Assembly: GCF_029210365.1 (NCBI RefSeq)
Contig: NZ_JARGES010000020.1
Span: forward strand, 186,001 to 250,000
Direction of reading: 5' to 3'
Length of the DNA stretch: 64,000 nt
From: Mesorhizobium sp. YIM 152430
Lineage (GTDB): Bacteria > Pseudomonadota > Alphaproteobacteria > Rhizobiales > Rhizobiaceae
A program made the translations under genes and the position numbers. Below are positions 19,214 to 28,844 of this stretch, piece by piece; position 1 is the first letter of the stretch, and each line of letters starts with the position of its first letter. The notes beneath the pieces are model-generated. The model saw only the letters and a list, made by a program, of their open reading frames with translations. It did not search any database and was not told where the DNA came from.

Positions 19214-21809
19214 TCACGATCCTCTGCGGCACGACGATGATCTTGCGCGGCGCCTTGCCTTCGAGCGCCTTTTGCACGGCGTCGAGGGCGAGCGCCGCCG
19301 CTTCGACGGCAGATTGGTCCGCGTCGCGCGCGATTGTCAAATCGCCGCGCTTCTTGCCGTTGACCTGAACCGGCAGGGTGATCTCGTCGTCGACGGTCAG
19401 CGCCGCATCGAATTTCGGCCAGGGCTGGTTTGCGACCATGCCGTCGCCGCCCAGCGCCGCCCAGCACTCCTCGGCCAGATGCGGCATCATCGGAGCCACC
19501 ATCACCACCAGCTTGTCCAAGGCGTCGCGCAGCGCCTTCTTGTCGGCATCGTTCGCCCTCGCCAGCGCCTGCACGCGCGGCGCCAGCGCATTGACCAGTT
19601 CGTAGAGCCGCGCCACCGCCTTGTTGAAGCTGAGGCGCTCGATGTCGGCGCCGACCGCCTTCACCGTCTTGTGCGCGAGCTTCGATATTGCAACGGCATC
19701 GCCTTCCCGCGCGGGCGCGCCCGCAACATCCTTCAGCACCTCCGAGGCTTCCGCCACCAGGCGCCAGACGCGCTGCACGAAGCGATGCGCGCCCTCGACG
19801 CCCGCTTCCGTCCAGATCACGTCGCGGTCCGGCGGCGAATCCGACAGCATGAACCAGCGGGCGGTATCCGCACCATAACTGGCGATGATGTCGTCGGGGT
19901 CGACCACGTTCTTCTTCGACTTCGACATCTTCTCGATCGAGCCGATCGCGATGTCCTCGCCGGTCGCGATCAGGCTGGCCCGCCGCTTTCCCTCGACTTC
20001 CTCCAGTTTCACTTCGGCCGGCGTCACCCAGCCCTTGGGGCCGCGATAGGTCTCGTGGACCACCATGCCTTGCGTGAACAGGCCCTCGAAAGGCTCCTCG
20101 ACGCTGTTTAGATGCCCCGTCGCCTTCATCGCGCGGGCGAAGAAGCGCGAATAGAGCAGATGCAGGATCGCGTGCTCGATGCCGCCGATATACTGGTTGA
20201 CCGGCAGCCAGCCATTCGGCCCGTCGACATGGGCGAGATCGGTCGGCTGATCCTCGTTCCACGGATCGGTGAAGCGAGCGAAATACCAGGAGGAATCGAC
20301 GAACGTGTCCATCGTGTCGGTGTCGCGCCGCGCTTGCTCGCCGCAATTCGGGCAGGCGACGTGTTTCCACGTCGGATGATGGTCGAGCGGGTTGCCAGGC
20401 TTGTCGAAAGACACCTCGTCTGGCAGACGCACCGGCAACTGATCGGCCGGCACCGGAACCGCGCCGCAGGTCTCGCAATGGACGACCGGGATCGGGCAGC
20501 CCCAGTAGCGCTGGCGCGAGATCAGCCAGTCGCGCAGGCGGAACCGCGTCACGCCCTTGCCGAAGCCCTTCGCCTCGAACCACGCGATCGTCCGTTCGAT
20601 TGCTTCCTCGCTCGTCGCCTCGCCGATCCCGGCGAAGTGATCGACATAGACGACACGCGCGTTCTTTTCGGGGATGAGGGCCTCGTCGCCGACTTCCGTC
20701 GTATCGTCCGGCAGGTGGAAGGCGTTGCGCACCGGCAAGCCGTATTTGCGCGCGAAGTCGAGATCGCGCTGATCGTGTGCGGGACAGCCGAAGACCGCGC
20801 CCGTGCCATATCCCATCAGCACGAAATTGCCGACCCAGACCGGCAGGTCGCGCTCCTCGGCCGGATGGCGAACGAAAAGTCCCGTATCGAACCCGAGCTT
20901 CTCGGCCTTTTCCAGCGCCTCTTCCGACGTCCCGATCCGGCGACACTCGGCGTTGAACGTGGCAAGAGCCTCGTTCCTTGCCTCCAGTTCCAGGGAAAGC
21001 GGATGATCGGGAGCGATCGCGATGAAGCTCGCGCCGTGCATCGTGTCAGGCCGTGTCGAGAAGCAGACGATCTCGTCAAGGCCGTAGCCGGGCTCCGTCA
21101 TCGGGAATGAAATCTCGATTCCGCGCGACCGCCCGATCCAGTTCGACTGCATCAGCTTGACCTTGTCTGGCCAGCGGGGAAGCGTATCGAGTCCGTCGAG
21201 CAGTTCCTGCGCCATCGAGGTGATCTTGAAGAACCACTGGGTCAAATCGCGCTGCTCGACCAGTGCGCCGGAGCGCCAGCCGCGCCCGTCGATCACCTGC
21301 TCGTTGGCGAGCACGGTCATGTCCTCGGGGTCCCAGTTGACCTTGGCGTTGCGGCGCTCGACAAGGCCGGCCTGCCAGAAGTCGAGGAACATCTTCTGCT
21401 GGTGCCTGTAGTAGCTCGGGTCGCAGGTCGCGAATTCGCGCGCCCAGTCGAGCGACAGGCCCATCGTCTTCAACTGGCCCTTCATCGTCTCGATATTGGC
21501 ATAGGTCCAGTCGCGCGGATTGACCTTGTTGTCGCGCGCGGCGTTCTCGGCCGGCAGGCCGAAGGCGTCCCAGCCCATCGGGTGCAGCACGTTGTATCCG
21601 GCCGCCCGCTTGTAGCGCGCCACCACGTCGCCCATCGCATAGTTGCGCACATGGCCCATATGGATGCGCCCCGACGGATAGGGGAACATCTCGAGGACGT
21701 AGTATTTCTCGCGCGGATCGTCGTTCTTCGTCGCGAAGAGCTGGGCCTCGTCCCAGGCCTTCTGCCATTTCGGTTCCGATGCGCGCGGATTGTATCGTTC
21801 GGTTGCCAT
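19200..21809 (-). CDS. leuS: leucyl-tRNA synthetase
   Basis: Class I aminoacyl-tRNA synthetase of 869 residues that attaches leucine to tRNA-Leu. The HIGH-type motif reads HMGH (50-53) within [13 protein letters not shown]. The KMSKS loop is intact near residue 620 (EKMSKSKKN). The editing domain (about 225-420) and zinc-binding-like cysteine pairs (CGAVP..., CPNCGEQ) are in place, and the C-terminal domain ends in [14 protein letters not shown]. The gene is complete and starts with ATG at 21809. It is co-transcribed with lptE and divergent from the PLP-binding protein gene. Confidence 0.97.
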   Translation of the reverse strand: MATERYNPRASEPKWQKAWDEAQLFATKNDDPREKYYVLEMFPYPSGRIHMGHVRNYAMGDVVARYKRAAGYNVLHPMGWDAFGLPAENAARDNKVNPRDWTYANIETMKGQLKTMGLSLDWAREFATCDPSYYRHQQKMFLDFWQAGLVERRNAKVNWDPEDMTVLANEQVIDGRGWRSGALVEQRDLTQWFFKITSMAQELLDGLDTLPRWPDKVKLMQSNWIGRSRGIEISFPMTEPGYGLDEIVCFSTRPDTMHGASFIAIAPDHPLSLELEARNEALATFNAECRRIGTSEEALEKAEKLGFDTGLFVRHPAEERDLPVWVGNFVLMGYGTGAVFGCPAHDQRDLDFARKYGLPVRNAFHLPDDTTEVGDEALIPEKNARVVYVDHFAGIGEATSEEAIERTIAWFEAKGFGKGVTRFRLRDWLISRQRYWGCPIPVVHCETCGAVPVPADQLPVRLPDEVSFDKPGNPLDHHPTWKHVACPNCGEQARRDTDTMDTFVDSSWYFARFTDPWNEDQPTDLAHVDGPNGWLPVNQYIGGIEHAILHLLYSRFFARAMKATGHLNSVEEPFEGLFTQGMVVHETYRGPKGWVTPAEVKLEEVEGKRRASLIATGEDIAIGSIEKMSKSKKNVVDPDDIIASYGADTARWFMLSDSPPDRDVIWTEAGVEGAHRFVQRVWRLVAEASEVLKDVAGAPAREGDAVAISKLAHKTVKAVGADIERLSFNKAVARLYELVNALAPRVQALARANDADKKALRDALDKLVVMVAPMMPHLAEECWAALGGDGMVANQPWPKFDAALTVDDEITLPVQVNGKKRGDLTIARDADQSAVEAAALALDAVQKALEGKAPRKIIVVPQRIVNVVA

Positions 21810-21903
21810 GACCGCTTTTTTGCTTAAGTGGGACTGAAAAATCGTGCCGGACCTTCACCATGGTTTGGGACAAGCGTCAACACTCGCGGGGATGGCCGGA
21901 CGG

Positions 21904-22563
21904 ATGACGAATGCGGTGGAACGACTGGAAGAAGTCCGCGCGAAGATCGAACACGCCGCGCGCGATGCCAACCGCGCGGATGCGGTCACGCTCGTCGCCG
22001 TGTCAAAGACCTTCGACGCCGACGCAATCCGCCCCGTCCTCGATGCCGGCCAGCGCGTCTTCGGCGAAAACCGCGTGCAGGAAGCGCAAGGCAAATGGCC
22101 GGCCCTGCGCGCGGCTTATCCCGACCTCGAACTCCATCTGATCGGCCCGCTCCAGTCCAACAAGGCGAAGGAAGCCGTCGCCCTCTTCGACGTGATCGAG
22201 ACCATCGACCGCGAGAAGATCGCCGCCGAACTGGCAAAGGAGATGAAGCGGCAGGGCAAGCACCCGCGCCTCTACGTCCAGGTCAATACCGGCCTCGAAG
22301 ACCAGAAGGCCGGCATCGACCCGCGTGAAACCGTCGCCTTCGTCAAGCGCTGCCGCGAAACTCACGGCCTCGCCATCGAGGGGCTGATGGCGATCCCGCC
22401 CGCGGACGAAAACCCCGGCCCCCATTTCGCCCTCCTCGAAAAGCTCGCCCGCGAAGCCCGCGTCGAAAAGCTTTCCATGGGCATGTCCGGCGACTTTGAG
22501 ACCGCTATCCAGTTCGGCGCGACCTCGGTGCGCGTCGGTTCGGCAATCTTCGGGAGCCGGTAG
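21904..22563 (+). CDS. YggS-family pyridoxal 5'-phosphate homeostasis protein
   Basis: PLP-binding protein of 219 residues (YggS/PROSC/PLPBP family), a monomeric alanine-racemase-fold barrel that holds and distributes PLP without known catalysis. The PLP lysine is Lys35 in LVAVSKTF. Other family motifs are FGENRVQEA, HLIGPLQSNK, VQVNTGLEDQKAG and the end block LSMGMSGDFETAIQFGATSVRVG. The frame runs 20 codons further upstream, but alignment with family starts favours the ATG at 21904. It is divergent from leuS and converges closely on usg. Confidence 0.93.
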   Translation: MTNAVERLEEVRAKIEHAARDANRADAVTLVAVSKTFDADAIRPVLDAGQRVFGENRVQEAQGKWPALRAAYPDLELHLIGPLQSNKAKEAVALFDVIETIDREKIAAELAKEMKRQGKHPRLYVQVNTGLEDQKAGIDPRETVAFVKRCRETHGLAIEGLMAIPPADENPGPHFALLEKLAREARVEKLSMGMSGDFETAIQFGATSVRVGSAIFGSR

Positions 22564-22569
22564 GAGTCT

Positions 22570-22842
22570 TCAGTGAATCATCAATTCCCCGCTGACGTTC
22601 CTCCACTCGTTCGGCGAGATCAGCTTCTTGTGCGTGTAGCACACGGAATGAAGCGGTCCGTCGAGCTTTTCCCGCCAGAAGTCGAGAAAGCGGAATAATT
22701 CGGGGAATTTGGGCGCCAGATCGTAATGTTGCCAGATGAAAGTCTGTAGCAGGCCGGGATGGTCCGGCATCCGGTAGAGGATCTGCGCCGTGGTCATTCC
22801 ATAGCCCTGGAGCATCAGTTCCATTTCACTTGCACGTTGCAT
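22570..22842 (-). CDS. usg: Usg family protein
   Basis: Small protein of about 90 residues matching the Usg family, first noted as an open frame linked to tryptophan genes in alphaproteobacteria. The pattern ELMLQGYGMTTAQILYRMPD, HPGLLQTFIWQHYDLAPKFPEL and the later GPLHSV are characteristic. The function is not established. The frame is open to another ATG at 22896; the ATG at 22842 leaves the normal family length. Here it lies between the PLP-binding protein gene and acs rather than beside trp genes. Confidence 0.8.
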   Translation of the reverse strand: MQRASEMELMLQGYGMTTAQILYRMPDHPGLLQTFIWQHYDLAPKFPELFRFLDFWREKLDGPLHSVCYTHKKLISPNEWRNVSGELMIH

Positions 22843-22957
22843 GGTTCGCACCCCGCATTCGCTTATGAAGCGGGATGAGTGTGCGACTGCAATCATTAAC
22901 CGTCTACTGACGATGGTTCGACCTCAAGACAAATTTATCGCATTGAATCAGATGCTT

Positions 22958-22983
22958 GGCAGCACTCATCCCAAAGTGCTGCC
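22958..22983. promoter_or_regulatory. 9-bp stem-loop upstream of acs
   Basis: GGCAGCACT (22958-22966) and AGTGCTGCC (22975-22983) pair perfectly around an 8-base loop. No T-run follows on either strand, so a DNA-binding site or a 5' leader structure is likelier than a terminator. Confidence 0.35.
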
Positions 22984-23024
22984 GCGCTGCCCTTGCCTGC
23001 TTGCGGCGCACCCATCGTCTAATG

Positions 23025-23052
23025 TTGTGCCTGCGCCCCAAATGCTAATAAT
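23025..23052 (+). promoter_or_regulatory. weak candidate promoter of acs
   Basis: TTGTGC (23025-23030), a 16-base spacer and AATAAT (23047-23052) lie about 55 bases before the acs start, in the most AT-rich stretch of the gap. Confidence 0.3.
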
Positions 23053-23105
23053 GCCGCATCTTGAGCGGCCGCGCCCGCAACTCAAATCCGATCGGGAGGA
23101 ACTGC

Positions 23106-25061
23106 ATGTCCGAGGTGAAAGTCCATCGCGTCAAGCCGGAATGGAAGAAGCGTGCGCTGATCGACCGGGAAACCTACGAGAAATGGTACAGGGACAGCGT
23201 CAAGAACCCGGAGAAATTCTGGGACAAGCACGGCAAGCGGATCGACTGGTTCACGCCCTACACCAAGGTCAAGAACACCTCCTTCGACGGCAAGGTCTCG
23301 ATCAAGTGGTACGAGGACGGCCGCACCAACGTCTCCTACAACTGCATCGACCGCCATCTGAAGAAGCGCGGCGATCAGGTCGCCATCGTCTGGGAAGGCG
23401 ACAACCCGTATGACGACAGGAAGATCACCTATAACGAGCTTTACGCCCATGTCTGCCGGCTCGCCAACGTCCTGAAGGCGCGCGGCGTCAGGAAGGGCGA
23501 CCGCGTCACCATCTACATGCCGATGATCCCCGAGGCGGCCTACGCCATGCTTGCCTGCGCGCGGATCGGCGCGATCCATTCGGTCGTCTTCGGCGGCTTC
23601 TCGCCCGACGCGCTCGCCGGCCGCATCGTCGACTGCGAATCGACCTTCGTCATCACCGCCGACGAGGGCCTTCGCGGTGGCAAGACGATCCCGCTCAAGG
23701 AAAACACCGACAAGGCGATCGACATCGCGGCGAAGAACCACGTTACGGTGAAGAACGTGCTCGTCGTGCGCCGCACCGGCGGCAGGATCGGCTGGGCCGA
23801 GGGCCGCGACCTCTGGTATCACGACGAGGTCCGCGCGGCGAAACCGGACTGCAAGCCCGAAAAGATGAAGGCCGAAGACCCGCTCTTCATCCTCTACACC
23901 TCCGGCTCGACCGGCAAGCCGAAGGGCGTGCTCCACACCACCGGCGGCTATCTGGTCTACGCCTCGATGACGCATGAATACGTCTTCGACTATCACGAGG
24001 GTGACATCTACTGGTGTACGGCCGACGTCGGCTGGGTCACCGGCCACAGCTACATCGTCTACGGCCCGCTCGCCAATGGCGCGACGACGCTGATGTTCGA
24101 GGGCGTTCCGAACTATCCCAATGCCGGCCGCCTCTGGGAGGTCGTCGACAAGCACCAGGTCAACATTTTCTACACCGCCCCCACCGCCATCCGCGCCTTG
24201 ATGGGCGCGGGCGACGACCATGTGAAGCGCGCCTCGCGCAAGTCGCTGCGCCTCCTCGGCTCGGTCGGCGAGCCGATCAATCCGGAAGCGTGGGAGTGGT
24301 ATTACAACGTCGTCGGCGACAAGCGCTCGCCCATCGTCGATACATGGTGGCAGACCGAGACCGGCGGTATCCTGATCACGCCGCTTCCCGGCGCCATCGA
24401 CCTGAAGGCGGGCTCGGCGACGAAACCCTTCTTCGGCATCCAGCCGCAACTGGTCGACAATGAGGGCCAGGTGATCGAGGGCGCCGCCGACGGAAATCTG
24501 TGCATCACGGATTCTTGGCCCGGCCAGATGCGCACGGTCTATGGCGACCACGAGCGCTTCATCCAGACCTATTTCTCGACCTACAAGGGCAAATATTTCA
24601 CCGGCGACGGCTGCCGGCGCGATGCCGACGGCTATTACTGGATCACCGGCCGCGTCGACGACGTCCTCAACGTCTCCGGCCACCGCATGGGCACGGCCGA
24701 GGTCGAATCCGCGCTCGTCTCCCACGACAAGGTCTCGGAAGCCGCCGTCGTCGGTTATCCGCACGATCTGAAGGGCCAGGGCATCTATTGCTATGTCACG
24801 CTGATGGCCGGCGAGGAAGGCTCGGAGGATCTGAAAAAAGAACTCGTCGCCCATGTGAGAAAGGAGATCGGCCCGATTGCCTCGCCCGACAAGATCCAGT
24901 TCGCGCCTGGCCTGCCGAAGACGCGCTCCGGCAAGATCATGCGCCGCATCCTGCGCAAGATCGCCGAGGACGACTACGGCGCGCTCGGTGACACCTCGAC
25001 GCTCGCCGATCCCGCCGTCGTCGACGATCTGGTTTCCAACCGCCAGAACAAGAAGAAGTAG
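23106..25061 (+). CDS. acs: acetyl-CoA synthetase (AMP-forming)
   Basis: Makes acetyl-CoA from acetate, ATP and CoA through acetyl-AMP; cytoplasmic, 651 residues, matching the ~652-residue family. The ATP-binding loop [11 protein letters not shown] lies at 264-274. [10 protein letters not shown] and [20 protein letters not shown] are the adenylate-forming motifs. Near the C-terminus, TRSGK contains Lys610, the residue reversibly acetylated in Acs enzymes. GGGAGGAACTGC directly before the ATG at 23106 fixes the start against a longer open frame. It is expressed alone: divergent from usg, with a hairpin before the convergent purH. Confidence 0.97.
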   Translation: MSEVKVHRVKPEWKKRALIDRETYEKWYRDSVKNPEKFWDKHGKRIDWFTPYTKVKNTSFDGKVSIKWYEDGRTNVSYNCIDRHLKKRGDQVAIVWEGDNPYDDRKITYNELYAHVCRLANVLKARGVRKGDRVTIYMPMIPEAAYAMLACARIGAIHSVVFGGFSPDALAGRIVDCESTFVITADEGLRGGKTIPLKENTDKAIDIAAKNHVTVKNVLVVRRTGGRIGWAEGRDLWYHDEVRAAKPDCKPEKMKAEDPLFILYTSGSTGKPKGVLHTTGGYLVYASMTHEYVFDYHEGDIYWCTADVGWVTGHSYIVYGPLANGATTLMFEGVPNYPNAGRLWEVVDKHQVNIFYTAPTAIRALMGAGDDHVKRASRKSLRLLGSVGEPINPEAWEWYYNVVGDKRSPIVDTWWQTETGGILITPLPGAIDLKAGSATKPFFGIQPQLVDNEGQVIEGAADGNLCITDSWPGQMRTVYGDHERFIQTYFSTYKGKYFTGDGCRRDADGYYWITGRVDDVLNVSGHRMGTAEVESALVSHDKVSEAAVVGYPHDLKGQGIYCYVTLMAGEEGSEDLKKELVAHVRKEIGPIASPDKIQFAPGLPKTRSGKIMRRILRKIAEDDYGALGDTSTLADPAVVDDLVSNRQNKKK

Positions 25062-25068
25062 GGATCGT

Positions 25069-25094
25069 GCGCCGCCTTTGATCGAAGGCGGCGC
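25069..25094. terminator. hairpin between convergent acs and purH
   Basis: GCGCCGCCTT and AAGGCGGCGC form a 10-bp perfect stem with a 6-base loop in the 39-base gap between the two stops. The T-run is weak, so termination efficiency is uncertain. Confidence 0.65.
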
Positions 25095-25100
25095 TTCCGA

Positions 25101-26717
25101 TCAATGCCGGAAATGGCGCATCCCGGTAAACACCATCGCAATCCCATGCGCGTCCGCCGCGGCGATCACTTCATCGTCGCGCATCGAGCCGCCCGGCTGG
25201 ATCACCGCCGTCGCGCCCGCTTCGATTGCCGCGATCAGCCCGTCGGCGAAGGGAAAGAACGCGTCCGATGCGACCACCGAGCCGATGGTCTTCGGCTCCG
25301 TCCAGCCGGCCATCTCGGCCGCGTCCAGAGCCTTGCGCACCGCGATGCGTGAGGAATCCACCCGGCTCATCTGCCCCGCGCCGATGCCGACCGTCGCGCC
25401 GTCGCGAGCGTAGACGATCGCGTTCGACTTCACATGTTTGGCGACCCGGAACGCAAAGCGCAGATCGGCCATTTCGGCACCTGACGGCGCACGCTTCGTC
25501 ACCACTTTCAGGTCGAGAGCGTCGACGACGCCATTGTCGCGCGACTGCACCAGCATCCCGCCCGCGACCGACTTGAACGCCAGACCCGCCGCGCGCGGGT
25601 CCGGCAACCCGCCTGTCACCAGCAGGCGCAGATTCTTCTTCGCCGCCACCAGCGCCGCCGCCTCGTCGGAAGCTTCCGGCGCGATGATGACTTCGGTGAA
25701 CGTCTTGACGATCTCCTCCGCCGCCTCGGCATCGAGCAGTCCGTTCAGCGCCACGATGCCGCCAAAGGCGGAGACCGGGTCGCATTCGAGGGCCTTCAGA
25801 TAGGCGTCCTTCAGCGTCCCGCCGGTGCTGACCCCGCACGGATTCGCGTGCTTGATGATCGCGACCGCCGCGCCCGCTTCCGGCGCGAATTCGCCGACCA
25901 GTTCGAACGCCGCGTCGGTGTCGTTGATGTTGTTGTAGGAAAGCTGCTTGCCCTGAAGCTGCCGCGCCGTCGCGACGCCCGGCCGCGCTTCGCCATTGAC
26001 GTAGAACGCCGCCTTCTGGTGCGGGTTCTCGCCATAGCGCATCACGCTTTCCAGCCTGCCCCCGAACGCGCGCGAGGCCGGCGCCTCGATCTCCAGCGCC
26101 TCGGCGAACCAACCCGAAATCGCCGCGTCATAGGAAGCGGTGCGGGCATATGCCTTTGCCGCCAGTTCCTGCCGGAAGCGATAGCCCGTCTCGCCGCCAT
26201 TCGCCTTCAGCGTCTCGACGAGACGGCCGTAGTCGGCGGGGTCGGTGACGGTCGTCACATAGGCGTGGTTCTTGGCCGCAGCGCGCACCATCGCCGGCCC
26301 GCCAATGTCGATATTCTCCACCGTCGCCGCATAGTCCCCGCCCGCGCGCCGCACCTCCTCGAACGGGTAGAGATTGATGATCGCGAGGTCGATCGGCCCA
26401 ATAGCATGTGCTTCCATCGCGGCCCTGTGCTCGGCGTCGTCGCGGATGGCCAGAAGCCCTCCATGCACGGATGGATGCAGCGTCTTCACGCGCCCGTCCA
26501 TGATCTCGGGAAAGCCGGTCAGGGCGGAAACGTCCTGCACCTTCAGCCCCGCTTCCGCAAGCGCCTTCGACGTCCCGCCCGTCGAGACGAGTTCGACCCC
26601 GAGCGCGGCGAGTTCGCGCGCCAGATCGACCAGCCCGGTTTTGTCTGAAACGGAAAGAAGCGCGCGGGCGACGCGCACGCGGTCGGGTGCGGGGATGTTC
26701 TTCGACGCGACGGCCAT
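25101..26717 (-). CDS. purH: bifunctional AICAR formyltransferase / IMP cyclohydrolase
   Basis: Catalyses the last two steps of IMP synthesis: formylation of AICAR and ring closure. The 538-residue length is standard. The N-terminal IMP cyclohydrolase domain carries [33 protein letters not shown]-type residues (MGS-like fold). The formyltransferase domain carries KHANPCG and the end block [14 protein letters not shown]...[14 protein letters not shown]. The ATG at 26717 has AAAGGACA upstream, which decides against the longer frame to 26780. It is last in a minus-strand run htpX-rsmB-heparinase-purH. Confidence 0.96.
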   Translation of the reverse strand: MAVASKNIPAPDRVRVARALLSVSDKTGLVDLARELAALGVELVSTGGTSKALAEAGLKVQDVSALTGFPEIMDGRVKTLHPSVHGGLLAIRDDAEHRAAMEAHAIGPIDLAIINLYPFEEVRRAGGDYAATVENIDIGGPAMVRAAAKNHAYVTTVTDPADYGRLVETLKANGGETGYRFRQELAAKAYARTASYDAAISGWFAEALEIEAPASRAFGGRLESVMRYGENPHQKAAFYVNGEARPGVATARQLQGKQLSYNNINDTDAAFELVGEFAPEAGAAVAIIKHANPCGVSTGGTLKDAYLKALECDPVSAFGGIVALNGLLDAEAAEEIVKTFTEVIIAPEASDEAAALVAAKKNLRLLVTGGLPDPRAAGLAFKSVAGGMLVQSRDNGVVDALDLKVVTKRAPSGAEMADLRFAFRVAKHVKSNAIVYARDGATVGIGAGQMSRVDSSRIAVRKALDAAEMAGWTEPKTIGSVVASDAFFPFADGLIAAIEAGATAVIQPGGSMRDDEVIAAADAHGIAMVFTGMRHFRH

Positions 26718-26837
26718 GGCGGATGTCCTTTGGGCAAAGGGGAGGTGCGCCCCGCCTATCACACATCGGCCGTGAATCAACCGGGGCCTTTGCTAAGTCG
26801 AGGTAGAACGCAACCGTGCGAGAAGACCGCGACAGGG

Positions 26838-28541
26838 CTACCCAGCCTTCTCCACCCGCGTAAACCGCCAGGCTACCTCCGGCAGAACCGACGGATCGAT
26901 CTCCACCAGGAGTTGCCGCGAGTGTCGCGGCCCGCCGATCGAGGCGAAGAACATCGATTCCTCCACCACCGGCGCGACGCCATCGACCTCGACGGTCCAG
27001 ATATCCGTCTCGTTCCCCTTGAGGACGAGTTGCCCGCGCTCGTTGCGGAAGACGCCGATATCGGGATGAAGATGAAACCTGATCTGCACCGTCATGCCCG
27101 GTCCCGGCCGCGCGACGCCGTTGCGGTCGGTGAAGAACCGGTCCGTGCCCTCGAAGACATCGCCGCCCGCCGCCAGCATCAGTTCCCGCTCATGCACGAT
27201 GCCGAAGCGCTGGACGTAGCCGTCATGGCTGGCCGAGACGCCCTGGATGCCGGGACTGTCGAACCGTTTTGCCCGCACCTTGCGGATCGGGCCGATCAGC
27301 GGCGAGCCGACCATTGCGCGCAGCCGGTTCGGCAGGTTGAAGCGCGCCGAGGAGGTCTCGTTCACGGTCGCCGTCGAATGCGCCGCCGTTGAACGTGACA
27401 ACAGCCGGAAATCCTCGGCGCCAAAACTGTCGACGCCGCAATTGACGATGAAATGATGACGCCCCGATGACATCTCGAAGGAGAGGCACCCCGCCTGCGC
27501 CTCGTGGCTGACATCTGGCGGCGGCGGAGCGCCGGTATCGGCGATGATCGTCGTGCCGCCCATCACCAGCCGGTCATAGCCGCCATGCGAGGCGTGCAGG
27601 ATCGGCGCGCCGCCGGTGTCGTCATGGTGCAGGATCGCCGCCACGCGGTCGTGGCTCGTCGCGCCCATGCCGTTGAAGCGCGCCAGAACCCCGTCCTGAT
27701 GCCGGAAGAAACGCAGCGCCGGCAGCATCCGCTCGATGGCGTTGATCAGCGCGTCCGGCGGTGCCTCGGCCTGGTTGAAGTAGGTCTGTCGCAACGGCAG
27801 CAGGTCGGCCAACAACTCCAGCACGGCCCCGGGATTGCGCGAGATGTGGACGCCGTCCGGCAGGATCTGCCGATCGAGTTCCAGCGCCAGCGCCTTCGAC
27901 GCCGCATGAAGCCGCGCCGGCGAGGAGGGCAGCGAGAGTGTCGCAAAGGCGATCGCGATACGCGCGCGCAGCCGCTCCTCGCCATCCGGCATCTCGCCGG
28001 CGACGGCGCGCAGGAAACGCATCTGCACGGCGAGCGATTTCAGGAACGCGCGGTAGAACTGGATGTCTGCGCCCGCGAGCACGATCGAGGAATGTTGCAG
28101 CCAGGCGATCAGCCGCTTGGCGACGGTCGCCGGCTCCCAGGCCGGACCGTTGATCCGCCTTCCGTGAATCGCGACCCAGTCGCAGACGAGCGCGCGGGCA
28201 TTGCCGGCGGCAAGGTTGGTTTCGGCGGCCCGCATGTGGCGCAGCCAGCGAAAGGCGTGCAGCGCCTCGAGCCATGTGGCCGGCGCACGTTCGGCGCGAA
28301 AGGGCGACGTTCCGCCCGTCGCAACGACGGCACCGGCGAGCGGAAACCGGCCGCGATAGAATTCCTGCGCCAGCGCGCCGTCGGCGAGCCGCAGATCCGG
28401 CGGCGCGATCAGGATGCGTTGCGGCGTGCGGCCGGAAAAGCGCCAGCGATAGAGCGGGCCCGAACGCAGGCGCCGGCGCGCGCGGCGCCATGCCTCGCTC
28501 GCCACGAAACCCCACAATTGGGGATCGTAGTTCAACGCCAT
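26838..28541 (-). CDS. heparinase II/III family protein
   Basis: Predicted polysaccharide-lyase-like protein of about 567 residues. The N-terminal half is an alpha/alpha-toroid type domain (RLIAWLQHSSIVLAG, ALELDRQILPDGVHISRNPG). The C-terminal half is the beta-sandwich heparinase II/III domain (HASHGGYDRLVMGGTTIIADTG, HHFIVNCG, HDGYVQRFGIVHER). No signal peptide is visible. The true substrate in alphaproteobacteria is unknown. I chose the ATG at 28541; GAGGAGG lies somewhat far upstream, and a TTG or a start at 28595 are alternatives. The gene sits between rsmB and purH, an arrangement I recall from other Rhizobiales. Confidence 0.82.
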   Translation of the reverse strand: MALNYDPQLWGFVASEAWRRARRRLRSGPLYRWRFSGRTPQRILIAPPDLRLADGALAQEFYRGRFPLAGAVVATGGTSPFRAERAPATWLEALHAFRWLRHMRAAETNLAAGNARALVCDWVAIHGRRINGPAWEPATVAKRLIAWLQHSSIVLAGADIQFYRAFLKSLAVQMRFLRAVAGEMPDGEERLRARIAIAFATLSLPSSPARLHAASKALALELDRQILPDGVHISRNPGAVLELLADLLPLRQTYFNQAEAPPDALINAIERMLPALRFFRHQDGVLARFNGMGATSHDRVAAILHHDDTGGAPILHASHGGYDRLVMGGTTIIADTGAPPPPDVSHEAQAGCLSFEMSSGRHHFIVNCGVDSFGAEDFRLLSRSTAAHSTATVNETSSARFNLPNRLRAMVGSPLIGPIRKVRAKRFDSPGIQGVSASHDGYVQRFGIVHERELMLAAGGDVFEGTDRFFTDRNGVARPGPGMTVQIRFHLHPDIGVFRNERGQLVLKGNETDIWTVEVDGVAPVVEESMFFASIGGPRHSRQLLVEIDPSVLPEVAWRFTRVEKAG

Positions 28542-28673
28542 TGCCAAGACCCCGACCTCCTCATCGCCGCTCCGCGATGCAGCCCCCGGCACCATCCCGG
28601 TGCCAAATCATCCTGCTGGCCGTCCTCAACTTGCACGAGCCGAGGTCTGGATGGATTTGGTCTGGGCGCGCCG

Positions 28674-28750
28674 AAAATGATGGGTTTCGAGAACCGGAGC
28701 GGAGTGGACATTAAGTCCACGAGCACCGGAAGCACAGAAAGTCGTCATTT
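28674..28750. other. nested inverted repeats, possible structured RNA or dispersed element
   Basis: In the 303-base gap between rsmB and the heparinase gene, AAATGA (28675-28680) pairs with TCATTT (28745-28750), CCGG (28694-28697) with CCGG (28726-28729), and GTGGAC (28704-28709) with GTCCAC (28715-28720) around ATTAA. Two more palindromes follow: GAATCA-TAGC-TGATTC (28786-28801) and CAAGTGCTTG (28801-28810). No gene is supported in this gap. Confidence 0.45.
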
Positions 28751-28844
28751 GCAGGCCGCTCAGGGCAAATCCAACAGACCTGGAGGAATCATAGCTGATT
28801 CAAGTGCTTGTGCGAAGGTCAAATGCGTTTCAAATTGGAACGGT

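Noticed and set aside
22958-22983. Stem-loop as a terminator for a neighbouring gene
   Set aside because: No T-run on either strand, and neither neighbour transcribes toward it from close range.
23082-24854. Long open frame antisense to acs (590 codons)
   Set aside because: Same GC-driven effect opposite a complete acs gene.
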